Part shown: positions 41,097 to 49,561 of the stretch, one piece after another | Numbering within the stretch: position 1 is the first letter of the stretch | Layout: every line of letters starts with the position of its first letter | DNA from: DATKZH01 sp964475955 | GTDB taxonomy: Bacteria; Planctomycetota; Planctomycetia; Pirellulales; Thermoguttaceae | NCBI GenBank assembly: GCA_964475955.1 | Contig: CAYYZY010000026.1 | Location: 1 to 56,522, forward strand | DNA length: 56,522 nucleotides | Direction of reading: 5' to 3' | Translations under genes and position numbers: made by a program | The notes under the pieces: generated by a model | What the model was told of the DNA's origin: nothing | Seen by the model: the letters and a program-made list of their open reading frames with translations, nothing else | Databases searched by the model: none

Positions 41097-41840
41097 ATGG
41101 CTCAGACCCCCTCAGTCGACGACGTCCACGGCCTTGCTATCGAATGCCTGGGACGCCTGTGGCAGCTTGCCGCATTCCGCCAAGGCGGTGATCGGTTTGA
41201 AGTCCCTCTCAGGGGCGACGAGTTCGAAGTCCCCCTCAGTGTACGTGAGAAGGAGGTTCACGCTTTCATGGAGGCCTTTGGCTACCTGCGAGACGCACAG
41301 GATCGTGGAAAGTCATGCTACGACGAGTGCCCAGAGAAGGCCCGCTTGGACCATCTCGGCATCCACCAAGTTTTCGGCACCGCAGGGCACGCCCCGTACG
41401 AAATCACGTTCAAAGTAGCCAAGAATGCGTGCGACGACGTGTGGCCAATCACGGCGAGCCGCTACGGTCGGTTCGCCGGCGCTGACAGTGAAACGAAAGC
41501 GCAATGGGCGCGCGATATCCTACGCAGCTTCAAGGTGCCATTCGGAGACCTGGAGCATCTGCAATACCTCCTTCGTGAGCCCACCGGTGGTGGCGGCCGC
41601 GTAAACCCCGCGAGATTATTTCCGAAGGGGGTACCCAAAAATATCGACGTTAGAGACTTGGCGTGTTTACTTGACGCTGAGCGGGCGAAGCCGAAAGGCG
41701 AGCGGCGGTCAGACCGAGCCGTGGCCCTTGAATTCACGAGCGAGGTGAAATGGGACCGACCGAAGTGCAAAGCCCGAAGTTTAATCAATCAAATCGGTCG
41801 ACTCAAACGCAAAGGCGAGATCGACCTCGCCGACGCGTGA
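41097..41840 (+). CDS. Hypothetical protein of the mobile block
   Basis: A 247-residue soluble protein with no recognised domain and no export signal. The N-terminal half contains a short internal echo (RFEVPLRGDEFEVPLSVRE). The C-terminal 60 residues are basic (LLDAERAKPKGERRSDRAVA; RSLINQIGRLKRKGEIDLAD) and could be a helical DNA-contacting region. Codon use matches the neighbours, and AGGTGG lies four bases before the ATG. It is the first plus-strand gene after the att-like tRNA fragment and precedes a perfect 18-base palindrome and the small HTH gene. That position suits an early regulator or replication accessory, but this is only a guess from context. Confidence 0.65.
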   Translation: MAQTPSVDDVHGLAIECLGRLWQLAAFRQGGDRFEVPLRGDEFEVPLSVREKEVHAFMEAFGYLRDAQDRGKSCYDECPEKARLDHLGIHQVFGTAGHAPYEITFKVAKNACDDVWPITASRYGRFAGADSETKAQWARDILRSFKVPFGDLEHLQYLLREPTGGGGRVNPARLFPKGVPKNIDVRDLACLLDAERAKPKGERRSDRAVALEFTSEVKWDRPKCKARSLINQIGRLKRKGEIDLADA

Positions 41841-41846
41841 ACAATT

Positions 41847-41864
41847 GTGTTTACGCGTAAACAC
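41847..41864. promoter_or_regulatory. 18-base perfect palindrome, operator- or parS-like
   Basis: GTGTTTACGCGTAAACAC is its own reverse complement. Its outer bases (TGTTT...AAACA) match those of chromosomal parS sites (TGTTTCACGTGAAACA) but the central six differ. It lies about 90 bases upstream of the small HTH gene, so an operator bound by that protein is another option. A partial TGTTTAC also occurs near 41663. Confidence 0.5.
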
Positions 41865-41892
41865 TTGGGCCGTTGGCCCTGGACTACCTAGC

Positions 41893-41951
41893 AAACCCTC
41901 CACTAGAATTCCACGTCGGTTGAACGTGGTCTTCCAGTCGGAGGGTTTTTT
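41893..41951 (+). terminator. Terminator-like hairpin that includes the ribosome site of the HTH gene
   Basis: AAACCCTCC (41893-41901) pairs with GGAGGGTTT (41940-41948), enclosing a second stem CCACGT/ACGTGG (41911-41929), and a run of six Ts follows (41946-41951). The GGAGGG arm is also the Shine-Dalgarno of the gene at 41954. It may act as a terminator, or as an attenuator that hides the ribosome site. Confidence 0.5.
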
Positions 41952-41953
41952 CG

Positions 41954-42160
41954 ATGGCGATTGGCACGCTGGACTCCATTGTCCGGGCAGACGAGTGCTA
42001 CCCGCTGCAGGTCTTCAAGCGATTGACCGGCATGGGCAACGCGGCGATGCGCGAATCACGCCGCAGAGGGTTAGTGGTTCGCAAGGTCGGCCTCCGCAGC
42101 TATGTCCTGGGCAAAGACTGGTTGCGGTTCGTCGAAGAGCACGGCAAGCCCGTGGAGTGA
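41954..42160 (+). CDS. Small helix-turn-helix (excisionase-like) protein
   Basis: A 68-residue protein with a winged-helix layout: TLDSIVRADECYPLQVFKRL, MGNAAMRESRRRGLVVRKVG and RSYVLGKDWLRFVEEHGKP. This is typical of HTH_17/excisionase or AlpA-like proteins that bend DNA for excision or act as local regulators. GGAGGG lies eight bases upstream inside a hairpin, like the arrangement at the left-edge HTH gene (170-355), though the two proteins differ in sequence. The next gene starts 33 bases on. It is probably the directionality factor or repressor of this block; this is inferred from size and place. Confidence 0.68.
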   Translation: MAIGTLDSIVRADECYPLQVFKRLTGMGNAAMRESRRRGLVVRKVGLRSYVLGKDWLRFVEEHGKPVE

Positions 42161-42192
42161 TAGCTACCCGACCATTAGCAGGAGCGAACGCC

Positions 42193-42417
42193 GTGGCCAA
42201 GCCAACAACTCACCGAACCTCTCCACCCGACCCCGCCGTCTCGTACCAGATCGTCCCCGACGCGCCCGGCAACTCGGTCGAGTTCATCGCGGCGTGCGCG
42301 CGGTTGTTGCTGTCAATCGACGACGCGGCCGACGAAGAGAAACCCCATGAAAAAGGCCGCGCGGCAACGCGGCCCCAGAAGGAAAGGATCTATAGTGAGT
42401 GTAGCGACCAGATCTGA
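42193..42417 (+). CDS. Small hypothetical protein overlapping the Topo VI-B-like gene
   Basis: A 74-residue protein starting at GTG with AGGAG eight bases upstream. The sequence (MAKPTTHRTSPPDPAVSYQI; NSVEFIAACARLLLSIDDAA; a basic tail KGRAATRPQKERIY) has one amphipathic helix and no recognised domain. Its 3' end overlaps the preferred GTG start of the Topo VI-B-like gene (42395) by 23 bases, which suggests translational coupling and a role tied to that enzyme pair, such as a regulator or assembly factor. The longer open frame reaching back to 41845 runs through the HTH gene and is not used. Confidence 0.55.
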   Translation: MAKPTTHRTSPPDPAVSYQIVPDAPGNSVEFIAACARLLLSIDDAADEEKPHEKGRAATRPQKERIYSECSDQI

Positions 42418-43747
42418 GAAAGGCAAGCTGACGCGCACCACTTTCGAGACATCACGCCTACTCGACTTTTGTTCGGAGAAGGAGCTGGTGGTGCAAACGG
42501 GCCACGAGCTAGACGAGTGGCCGCTTGTCATTTTGAAGGAGGCGATGGACAACGCGTTGGACGCGTGCGAGGAGTCTGGCGTCCCGCCGGAGATCAACGT
42601 CGCGGTCAGCGCCGACAAGATCGTCGTGGCTGACAACGGTCCAGGCCTGCCGACCAGCACGATCGACGGCATCCTTGACTACTCGGTTCGGGTCAGTAGC
42701 CGAGAGGCATACGTCGCCCCCGATCGAGGTGCCCAGGGCAACGCGTTGAAGACCGTGCTGGCCATGCCGTTCGTTCTCGATGGAGATCACGGTCGCGTCG
42801 AGATTGCTGCCCACGGCCAGCGCCACGAGATCACGTTCGCCGTCGACCGCATCCGGCAGGAGCCCACGATCTCCCGAGTGTTTCACGACGACCAGAATGT
42901 AAAAATCGGGACCACGATCTCCATCATGTGGCCCGATTCAGCAAGCTCAATTCTCCAAGACTCCAAGGCCGAGTTTTTACAACTCGCCGACGACTTCACC
43001 TTCCTGAACCCCCATTTGACGCTGGGGCTGGACTGGTTCGGGGAGCGGACGACGACCGCGGCCACGGCGCCGGAGTGGAAGAAGTGGCTCCCCACGAAAC
43101 CGACGTCTCCGCACTGGTATGGGCTCGTTGAGTTCGAGCGGCTCGTCTCCGCCTATCTCGCCTACGATCAGGATCACGATGCTGATCGCTCCGTTCGGGA
43201 GCTGGTCCGGGAGTTCAACGGCCTGACCGGCAGCGCGAAGCAGAAGGCGGTGCTCGACGCCACGGGGCTTGTACGGACCAACCTCTCCGCGTTGGTCAAC
43301 GGCGCCGGCCTCCGGCACGACACAACGGCCGCGCTGTTGGACGCGATGAAGGCCAACAGCAAGGTGGTCAAGCCGGCCTCGCTGGGGGTGATCGGCAAGG
43401 ACCACATTGAGAAGCGGTTTGGCGATCTCGGCTGTGAGATGGAGTCGTTCCAATATAAGAAGGTGGCGGAGGTCGGCGACGACGGCCTCCCCGTCGTGGT
43501 CGAGACCGCGTTCGGCTGGCGCGGCGAGGAGTCGGACGACCAGCGCCGCATGATCACGGGCGTGAACTGGTCGCCCGGGATCATCAATCCCTTCCGGACG
43601 CTGGGCAGCGCGTACGGCGACGGGCTGGCCGCCTTGCTGGAAAAGCAGAAGGCCGGCCGACGCGAGCCGATCGTTTTCCTGCTCCATTGCGCTTGTCCCC
43701 GAGTGCAGTACACCGACCGCGGCAAGAGTGCCGTGGTGATGAAGTAG
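42395..43747 (+). CDS. Topoisomerase VI subunit B-like GHKL ATPase
   Basis: A 450-residue protein with the Bergerat (GHKL) ATP-binding fold: EAMDNALDACEESG, with Glu49 as general base and Asn53 as the magnesium ligand, VADNGPGLP (Asp80, Gly82, Gly84) and RGAQGNALKTVLAMPFVLDG as the ATP lid. The rest would form the transducer region. Type IIB topoisomerases pair such a B subunit with a Spo11-like A subunit, and here the next gene is just that, 12 bases on. The protein is shorter than archaeal Topo VI-B (about 530 residues). The GTG at 42395 follows GGAAAGGA; the ATG at 42347 lies within the overlap. It may pass strands of the element's DNA or act in defence; this is unproven. Confidence 0.82.
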   Translation: MSVATRSEKGKLTRTTFETSRLLDFCSEKELVVQTGHELDEWPLVILKEAMDNALDACEESGVPPEINVAVSADKIVVADNGPGLPTSTIDGILDYSVRVSSREAYVAPDRGAQGNALKTVLAMPFVLDGDHGRVEIAAHGQRHEITFAVDRIRQEPTISRVFHDDQNVKIGTTISIMWPDSASSILQDSKAEFLQLADDFTFLNPHLTLGLDWFGERTTTAATAPEWKKWLPTKPTSPHWYGLVEFERLVSAYLAYDQDHDADRSVRELVREFNGLTGSAKQKAVLDATGLVRTNLSALVNGAGLRHDTTAALLDAMKANSKVVKPASLGVIGKDHIEKRFGDLGCEMESFQYKKVAEVGDDGLPVVVETAFGWRGEESDDQRRMITGVNWSPGIINPFRTLGSAYGDGLAALLEKQKAGRREPIVFLLHCACPRVQYTDRGKSAVVMK

Positions 43748-43759
43748 GAGGCGATCATC

Positions 43760-45013
43760 ATGGACAACAGCAGTACGATCATCGGCGCGGTGGAGTCGGT
43801 CACGAGGAAGTGGACCAGGCAACGGAAGGCCGAGGAACGGGCCAGGCGGGCCCCCGCTTCCCGACGATACACGCTCACCCGCACCCGCCGGACAACGATC
43901 CGCGACGCGGCCTTCGAGGTGATGGAGCCGGCGTACATGAAGGCCAGCGCCAACGGTCGGTACCCGGCCTTGGCGAGACAGATTATGTACGCGGCCCGGC
44001 CGGAGATCCTTCGGATGACCGGCGAGCCCGACCTCGACTCCCAGTATTTCACGCAGACGCTTCTCCCGGAGTACATGGAGATGCACGCGTGTAACGGCTG
44101 GGACGTCGCCTATGACGCCCGTGGCCATCTCCACGAGCCCCACACCAAGAAGCAAGTTGCCCTTGGCACACTGGAGGTGCGGGACTACCTCGGCAAGCTC
44201 AGCAAGGGCAACTCCACCGACGATGGGCCGGCGTCCGACTTCAACGACACCGACCGCTATCCAACCCACGGTCCGGTCAACCGGTACGGCGCGGTTCTGT
44301 TCATCGAGAAGGAAGGCTTCCTACCACTGTTCCGTGCGGCGAAGCTCGCCGAGCGATACGACATCGCCATCATGAGCACCAAGGGGCTGTCGGTCACCGC
44401 GGCCCGGCTGCTTGTTGACGAGGTGTGCGGCGGGCTCGATGTCCCCCTGCTCGTGCTTCACGACTTCGACAAGGCCGGATTCTCGATCCTGGGGACGTTG
44501 AAGCGCAACACACGGAGGTACTGCTTCCAGCACGGCGTGGACGTCATCGATCTCGGCTTGCGCCTGGCCGACGTCCAGGAGCACGATCTCGAAACAGAAA
44601 GCGTTTCCCATCGGTCCAACCCAAGCCGGAATCTGCGCACGAACGGCGCTACCGACGAGGAGATCGAGTTCCTTTGTGGAAACGGTCGCCACGGTCAACG
44701 TGTGGAGCTGAACGCGTTCACGAGCGACGAACTGGTCGAGTGGATCCAGATGAAGCTGGACGAACACGGCATCAAGAAGGTGGTCCCAGACCGCGAGGTA
44801 ATCGAATCAGCCTATCGCCGGGCGATGGAGATCGCGATCGTTCGGGGACAACTCGATGAGATCGAAGAGGCTGCCTACGAAAAGGTCCAGGAGGCGGAAC
44901 TGCCCGAAACTCTGGTGACGCAGATTGAGAAGCGGCTCGAGGATTCCCCAGGAACGGCGTGGGATCAAGTGGTCGTCGACCTGGCGGCATCGCAAGTGGA
45001 TGAAGAAGAATGA
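43760..45013 (+). CDS. Topoisomerase VI subunit A / Spo11-like protein with a Toprim domain
   Basis: A 417-residue protein, the probable catalytic partner of the GHKL gene before it. The N-terminal winged-helix region contains ARQIMYAARPEIL, where Tyr77 is the likely DNA-cleaving tyrosine. The Toprim domain has the acidic glutamate in AVLFIEKEGFLPLF (Glu183) and the DxD motif in VLHDFDKAGFSILG (Asp235, Asp237). These are the metal-binding residues of the family. The C-terminal helical region (VIESAYRRAMEIAIVRGQLD onward) is not usual for Topo VI-A. AGGAGG lies eight bases before the ATG, and only 12 bases separate the genes. A and B are separate polypeptides, unlike the fused Topo VIII of plasmids. 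No catalytic residue appears lost. Confidence 0.82.
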   Translation: MDNSSTIIGAVESVTRKWTRQRKAEERARRAPASRRYTLTRTRRTTIRDAAFEVMEPAYMKASANGRYPALARQIMYAARPEILRMTGEPDLDSQYFTQTLLPEYMEMHACNGWDVAYDARGHLHEPHTKKQVALGTLEVRDYLGKLSKGNSTDDGPASDFNDTDRYPTHGPVNRYGAVLFIEKEGFLPLFRAAKLAERYDIAIMSTKGLSVTAARLLVDEVCGGLDVPLLVLHDFDKAGFSILGTLKRNTRRYCFQHGVDVIDLGLRLADVQEHDLETESVSHRSNPSRNLRTNGATDEEIEFLCGNGRHGQRVELNAFTSDELVEWIQMKLDEHGIKKVVPDREVIESAYRRAMEIAIVRGQLDEIEEAAYEKVQEAELPETLVTQIEKRLEDSPGTAWDQVVVDLAASQVDEEE

Positions 45014-45164
45014 CCCCACACGCCCACGCGTGGGAGATAGTACCCGTTTGGCTCGACGCCAACGAGTGAACGTCACTTCCGCCCCGGTTCGGCGACGGCC
45101 GGCCGGGTGCGGAAGGGTGTACCCTGGGTTCGGAGGTGCCCGCAAATAAGAAGGACGAACGGAA

Positions 45165-48123
45165 GTGGCCTCTACAGCGACGGAACGACGAACGCACGAC
45201 GCGAAGACGGCACCAGGGAACGGGCGTGCTGAGAATCACGATAACGAGGCTGTGCGTTTTCTCTCAGCGATCTTCGAGCCTGGCGACCTGGTGGGGCTCC
45301 GCCCCATCGAGACATGGAAGGACGAGACGGGCCGCAAGCGCAGCCAGGTCGATTACAAGGGGATTCAGTACGCACACGTCGAGTTGAAAAACGGCGATGG
45401 CGACTGGCACCCGTACCCGGAAGGGCTGGCCACCGCGATCAAGCGGCAGGTCGAGCGGTCGAAGTCGACCCGGGCGAACGTCTTTTTTGGCGTCTGCCCG
45501 CGCGTCGGTGGGAACGGCCAGTTCGATCTTGCGTGGCAGATTCGTACGGTTCGCGTGCTGTGGGCCGACCTCGATGACTGCACGGTCGACGAGGCGCGCA
45601 GCCGCTGCAAAGAGGCGGAGCTGCCGGAACCGTCGACCATCGTGGCCAGCGGCAATGGGGTTCATCTCTACTGGCTTCTCGACGTCGCTTATCTGATCGA
45701 CGACACGCCGCCCCCGTCCCCGGTGTTCACCGAGTGGATTGACCAGGGCGAAGGGAAGAAAAGGAAGCCGCGGCGCTACATCGTCGACCCGGACACCAAG
45801 GAGAAGCTTTCACTCGACGCCCGGCAGAACGTGCCGGACCTCAGCGCGAAGGCGCAGCATATCCAAGACATCCAGTCGGGCATGGCGGCGAAGATCGGCG
45901 GCGACAGTACCCAGGACGTATCGCGCCTCCTTCGGGTGCCCGGCACCCTGAACCGCAAGGACGAGCGGAACGGCGCGGAGCCCAAGCCGTGCAAGCTCGT
46001 GGAGTGCCACCCCGATCGGCGATACCCCATCGAGCAGTTCGAGCAGTACGCCGACGCGGCGCCGGACAAGGCTCGACGCGAGCAGTTGGCGAAGGTGAAG
46101 CTCCCCACACCGCGGAAACTGTCGCCCGGCCGGCAGGACAAGTTCAACGAACTGGTCACGGCGTGCGATACGCTTCCCGTTGGCGATCGGTCGGAGGCCG
46201 ACTGGAATCTTTGTTGCTACGCGATTGAGCACGGGCAGTTGAGGGCCGACGTCTGGGCTGCCGTCCAAAGCGTCGGTAAGTTCGCCGAAGGCGGCGAGCG
46301 GTACTTCTCGCGAACCTGGAAACGCGCCGAAGGACACACTCGGGACAAGATCCTCGACAAGGCGACCAGGAAGGCAAGCAAGCCGGACCGCCCGGCCGTG
46401 GACCGCGCGGATATCCCTTCGATCATAGTGGATGTCGACGAGCCCCGCGTGATCGACGAGGCGATCGCGGCGCTGCGGTCGGCCGGCAACTGCTACCAAC
46501 GGGGCGGCGGGCTGGTCCAGGTGGTCGAGAACGTACCGCCACCCAAGGGAATCGTTCGCCCGAAGGATGCCCCACGCATCGCCCCTATCGAGCGCCCGCG
46601 GCTGCGTGAACTCCTGGCGAGCGTAGCGGCGTGGGAAATGCCCGGTGGCGACAACGGCCTCACACCATGCCACCCGCCGGACTGGGCCGTCCGTGCGGTC
46701 GAGGCCCGCGGCCAGTGGCAGGGAATTCGCCATATCGAGGCGGTGGTCGAGTCGCCCGCCCTGCGAGCCGACGGGACGATTCTCCAGGCGCCCGGTTACG
46801 ACCCGGCCACCGGGTTGTACTTTCGGCCGGAGATCACATTCCCGCCGGTTCTTGATCGTCCGAAGCTGGCCGACGCCCAGCGCGCCCGAGACGAGTTGCT
46901 GGAAGTTGTGGCCGACTTCCCTTTCGGGAACGAGTTCCACCGCGCCGCCTGGATGTCCGGCGTGCTGACGCCCCTGGCTCAGTTCGCGTTTCACGGGCCG
47001 GCTCCTCTTCACCTGGTCGACGCGAACGTGCGAGGGTGCGGCAAGTCGCTCTCGACAGACGCGATCGCACAGTTGATTTTCGGGCGGGACATGGCACGGA
47101 TGTCCGTCCCCCGCGACGATGACGAGTTCCGCAAGCGGATCACCGCGGCGGCGATTGCGGCGGAACCAGCGATCCTCATGGACAACGTGGCCGGCATCCT
47201 CGGCAGCCCGAGCCTCGATGCGGCGCTGACTGCGACCCGATGGAGCGACCGCATCCTCGGTCGGTCTGAAATGGTGTCGGGCGTGCCCCTCACGGCCACC
47301 TGGTACGCGACCGGCAATAACGTGGTGTTGGCCGGGTGACACGAGCCGTAGGACGCTCCACGCCCGCCTGGAGAGCCCTGAAGAACGACCCGAAGAGCGG
47401 ACTGACTTCCGGCACCCGAACCTATTGGCGTGGATCAAGCAGGAACGCGCCCGCCTTGTCGCGGCCGCCCTGACCATCCTGGCGGGGTACCACAGCGCGG
47501 GGCGGCCCGACATGGGGCTGCGCCCCTGAGGCTCGTTCGATGCGTGGAGCGACCTGGTCCGGTCTGCGATCGTCTGGTGCGGGCTGCCCGACCCTGGCGA
47601 GACGCGGCAGGAGTTGGCCGAACAAGCGGACACCGAGGCCAACGCGCTGCGGATGCTCATCAACGGCTGGGCCAAGATCGACACCGACAGCGTCGGGCTG
47701 CGGGTGGCCGACGTAGTCGAGATGATTGAGGACTATCAGAAGCGTTCGGCCAAACTTCCGGGCGGGTATCCCGAAATTCGCGACGCGATTGTCGAGCTTT
47801 GCCCAGCGAGGAGCGGCAGGTTTCCCTCAGCCCGTAGCGTGGGGATGCGATTCAAGCACCTGCGTCGCCGGGTCGTCGGTGGTCGCTATCTCGACGTGAA
47901 GCCCGACCATGACGGGAACTTCTGGGTCGTGAGGTCTCCCGAAGGTGTAAGAACTCCCGGGACTAATGGGACTGACGGGACTATTTCAGCTACTCCGCGA
48001 GGCAACACAAATTCAGAAGTAATAAGCGCAAGCGCAAGGGAGGGAAATAGTCCCGTTTCTCCCGCTAGTCCCGGCGAGTGTGGTCACTACGGTGAATTCC
48101 CGAACCCCCAGGAGGAATTCTGA
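45165..48123 (+). pseudogene. AEP-type primase/SF3-like helicase, broken by a frameshift and a nonsense codon
   Basis: A replication protein whose original length was about 985 residues. The primase part has an acidic pair in WADLDDCT (Asp135, Asp137), the histidine motif ASGNGVHLYWLL and VSRLLRVPGTLNRK, as in plasmid/phage RepB-like AEP primases. The C-terminal part has a P-loop NVRGCGKS (about residue 622) and an acidic strand AILMDNV. The first frame stops at 47337-47339. Reading on in the +1 frame from 47338 gives the expected continuation (DTSRRTLHARLESPEERPEE), so one T appears to be inserted at 47337. That frame then meets TGA at 47527-47529 where TGG (Trp, in RPWGSF) is expected, and runs on to 48123. 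The two lesions suggest decay or assembly errors. Confidence 0.8.
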
Positions 48124-48124
48124 G

Positions 48125-48304
48125 ATGACGTTTCGAGGCTTGTGCCGCATCGAGCCGAAGCTGCGTGACCTGGAACGTGACGCCCTCGCCGCGCACGCGC
48201 CCGACGGGGCCGACTGGCCGGCGCGGACTGCCGAGCCTGCGCGAGCTCGAACGGCTGAGCCAGTCGGGGGTGACGACGGTTTGAGCGAAGCGGGAGAGGT
48301 ATAG
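48125..48304 (+). CDS. Small hypothetical protein
   Basis: A 59-residue acidic/basic mixed protein (MTFRGLCRIEPKLRDLERDA; WPARTAEPARARTAEPVGG). A short repeat of RTAEP occurs in the middle. The ATG has a full AGGAGG nine bases upstream, formed by the last codons of the primase-helicase gene, and starts right after that gene's stop (TGAGATG), so it is coupled to it. No domain is recognised. The strong ribosome site is the main reason to accept it. Confidence 0.6.
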   Translation: MTFRGLCRIEPKLRDLERDALAAHAPDGADWPARTAEPARARTAEPVGGDDGLSEAGEV

Positions 48305-48463
48305 GGACGGGGTTGTGTGACGTGGTTTCCCTAAACCGCACATGTACCCGTTTGCCCAAACGAGCAACGGCACAGACCACCGCCGAAAGCATTCCTACGA
48401 CAAGGATCTATCGACCTCCGCATAGCACCGGGTGTGCAGGGCCCCCCCATACGAGATAGTGAA

Positions 48464-49045
48464 ATGGCGAAGACGAAGGACGCGGAGCATAGGGAAGACC
48501 GTCGCCGGTGCCGGGCGTGTAGACAATTGCGCCCGCTGAAAGACTTCCCCTTGCGTAACAGGCGCCCGATCTACACGTGTTTCGCCTGTCGCATGCTGAA
48601 ATTCCATACCCAACGGGAAGCGGAGCGCAAGGAGAAGATACGGCGGCGCTTGCTCGAACTTGGCCGCCTGATTCGCAAGGGCCGCGGCACCTCGAAGCGC
48701 GCCGCAGCGTTGCTCGGGGAGCTTCGCGAGTTGTGCGGTTCACTCTCAGGAGTCGTGGACGAGTGGTCCGCACTGCTCAGCGACACGGCCCAGCGTCGCC
48801 CAGGCAGCCCCCGCCACCTAAAGACGCTTGTCGCCGTGGTCGAGGCGATCCGGCTCGCCGAACAGGAGCAAGCGGCCGTCTCCGCGCCGCCGACGAAGAA
48901 GCCGCGGCGCCGGGAGAAGCCGTTCGACCCGTCCAAGCTTGGCGACGACGAACTCCAACGGATCATCGAACAATACGAACAACAGCAGGCCGCAAAGCGA
49001 GGCCGACGCCGTGATCCCCGGCGCAAAACGGGCGATTCAGGATGA
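48464..49045 (+). CDS. Zinc-finger hypothetical protein
   Basis: A 193-residue protein. The N-terminus holds a zinc knuckle of two CxxC pairs (RCRACRQLRPLKDFPLRNRR; YTCFACRMLKF), in the spacing of HNH-associated or recombination-endonuclease-VII-like zinc modules, but the catalytic His-Asn-His residues are not visible. A basic helical stretch (KIRRRLLELGRLIRKGRGTS) and a Lys/Arg-rich tail follow, so nucleic-acid binding is likely. The ATG at 48464 is chosen at the start of the conserved-looking region; no strong ribosome site precedes it, and an upstream start at 48434 remains possible. It belongs to the plus-strand arm of the mobile block. Confidence 0.6.
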   Translation: MAKTKDAEHREDRRRCRACRQLRPLKDFPLRNRRPIYTCFACRMLKFHTQREAERKEKIRRRLLELGRLIRKGRGTSKRAAALLGELRELCGSLSGVVDEWSALLSDTAQRRPGSPRHLKTLVAVVEAIRLAEQEQAAVSAPPTKKPRRREKPFDPSKLGDDELQRIIEQYEQQQAAKRGRRRDPRRKTGDSG

Positions 49046-49140
49046 GACACTGCCCTGGACGACCCAGAGGTCGACCAAACCACGACTTGACCTTTCGAGG
49101 CCACTTCCCGTACGTGCCCTCAAGAGACACTGGAGAGGAC

Positions 49141-49437
49141 GTGAGCACGGAAACCCATAGGCCGCTGAAGGCCATCCGGAAGCACTGCCTCGACTGTTGC
49201 GGCGGGAATGCTAAGGCGGTGATGTGGTGTGCCTCCGATGGCGTGCACTCCACTCGGTGTCATCTCTGGCCCTACCACTTTGGCGTTCGGCCGGATTCGA
49301 CTCGACAACGGTATGGGGATCGGTTGATTACTCCCGAACTGATGCCCGACGCCAACACGGATCTCGATGACCTTCCGATGGTTGGCGTCAGAGAAGCGGC
49401 GAAGGCCGAAGCAGTGTCGGGCCCCTCCGCGGCTTGA
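49141..49437 (+). CDS. Cysteine-rich phage-like protein
   Basis: A 98-residue protein starting at GTG with GGAGAGGAC just upstream. It carries a cluster of Cys and His residues (RKHCLDCCGGNAKAVMWC; STRCHLWPYHFG) that resembles the small 'CLDC...C...CPLHPYRMG' zinc proteins found in phages and integrative elements. It probably binds one zinc ion. Residues past 60 (LITPELMPDANTDLDDLPMV) are acidic. It is the last plus-strand gene of this arm and converges on the serine recombinase; a GC-rich hairpin separates them. The function is unknown. Confidence 0.65.
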   Translation: MSTETHRPLKAIRKHCLDCCGGNAKAVMWCASDGVHSTRCHLWPYHFGVRPDSTRQRYGDRLITPELMPDANTDLDDLPMVGVREAAKAEAVSGPSAA

Positions 49438-49511
49438 GTAAAGAACCCGATGCCGTGGCGGGATTCGTGTGGGGCAGTACGACTCTGATCCTTGACAACC
49501 TGGTGTGCAGT

Positions 49512-49542
49512 GGGGGCGCCGCTGGTAGCGCTCGGCGCCCCC
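49512..49542. terminator. Hairpin between the two arms of the mobile block
   Basis: GGGGGCGCCG (49512-49521) pairs perfectly with CGGCGCCCCC (49533-49542) around an 11-base loop. It lies between the convergent Cys-rich gene and serine recombinase gene and probably stops transcription from both. Confidence 0.65.
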
Positions 49543-49561
49543 CTGGGGTACGTATCCCTTG

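Noticed and set aside
41847..41864. A bona fide parS site
   Set aside because: The central six bases differ from the parS consensus and no parB gene is in the window; it is listed only as parS-like.
47330..47345. Programmed +1 frameshifting in the primase-helicase
   Set aside because: No slippery site or stimulatory structure is obvious, and a separate in-frame TGA follows, so damage or sequence error is simpler.
47527..47529. TGA as a selenocysteine or recoded Trp codon
   Set aside because: Only one such codon is seen, no SECIS-like hairpin is apparent just after it, and other genes in the window use TGA as stop.
45810..47684. 624-codon minus-strand open frame
   Set aside because: Antisense to the primase-helicase, whose primase motifs and P-loop are clear.
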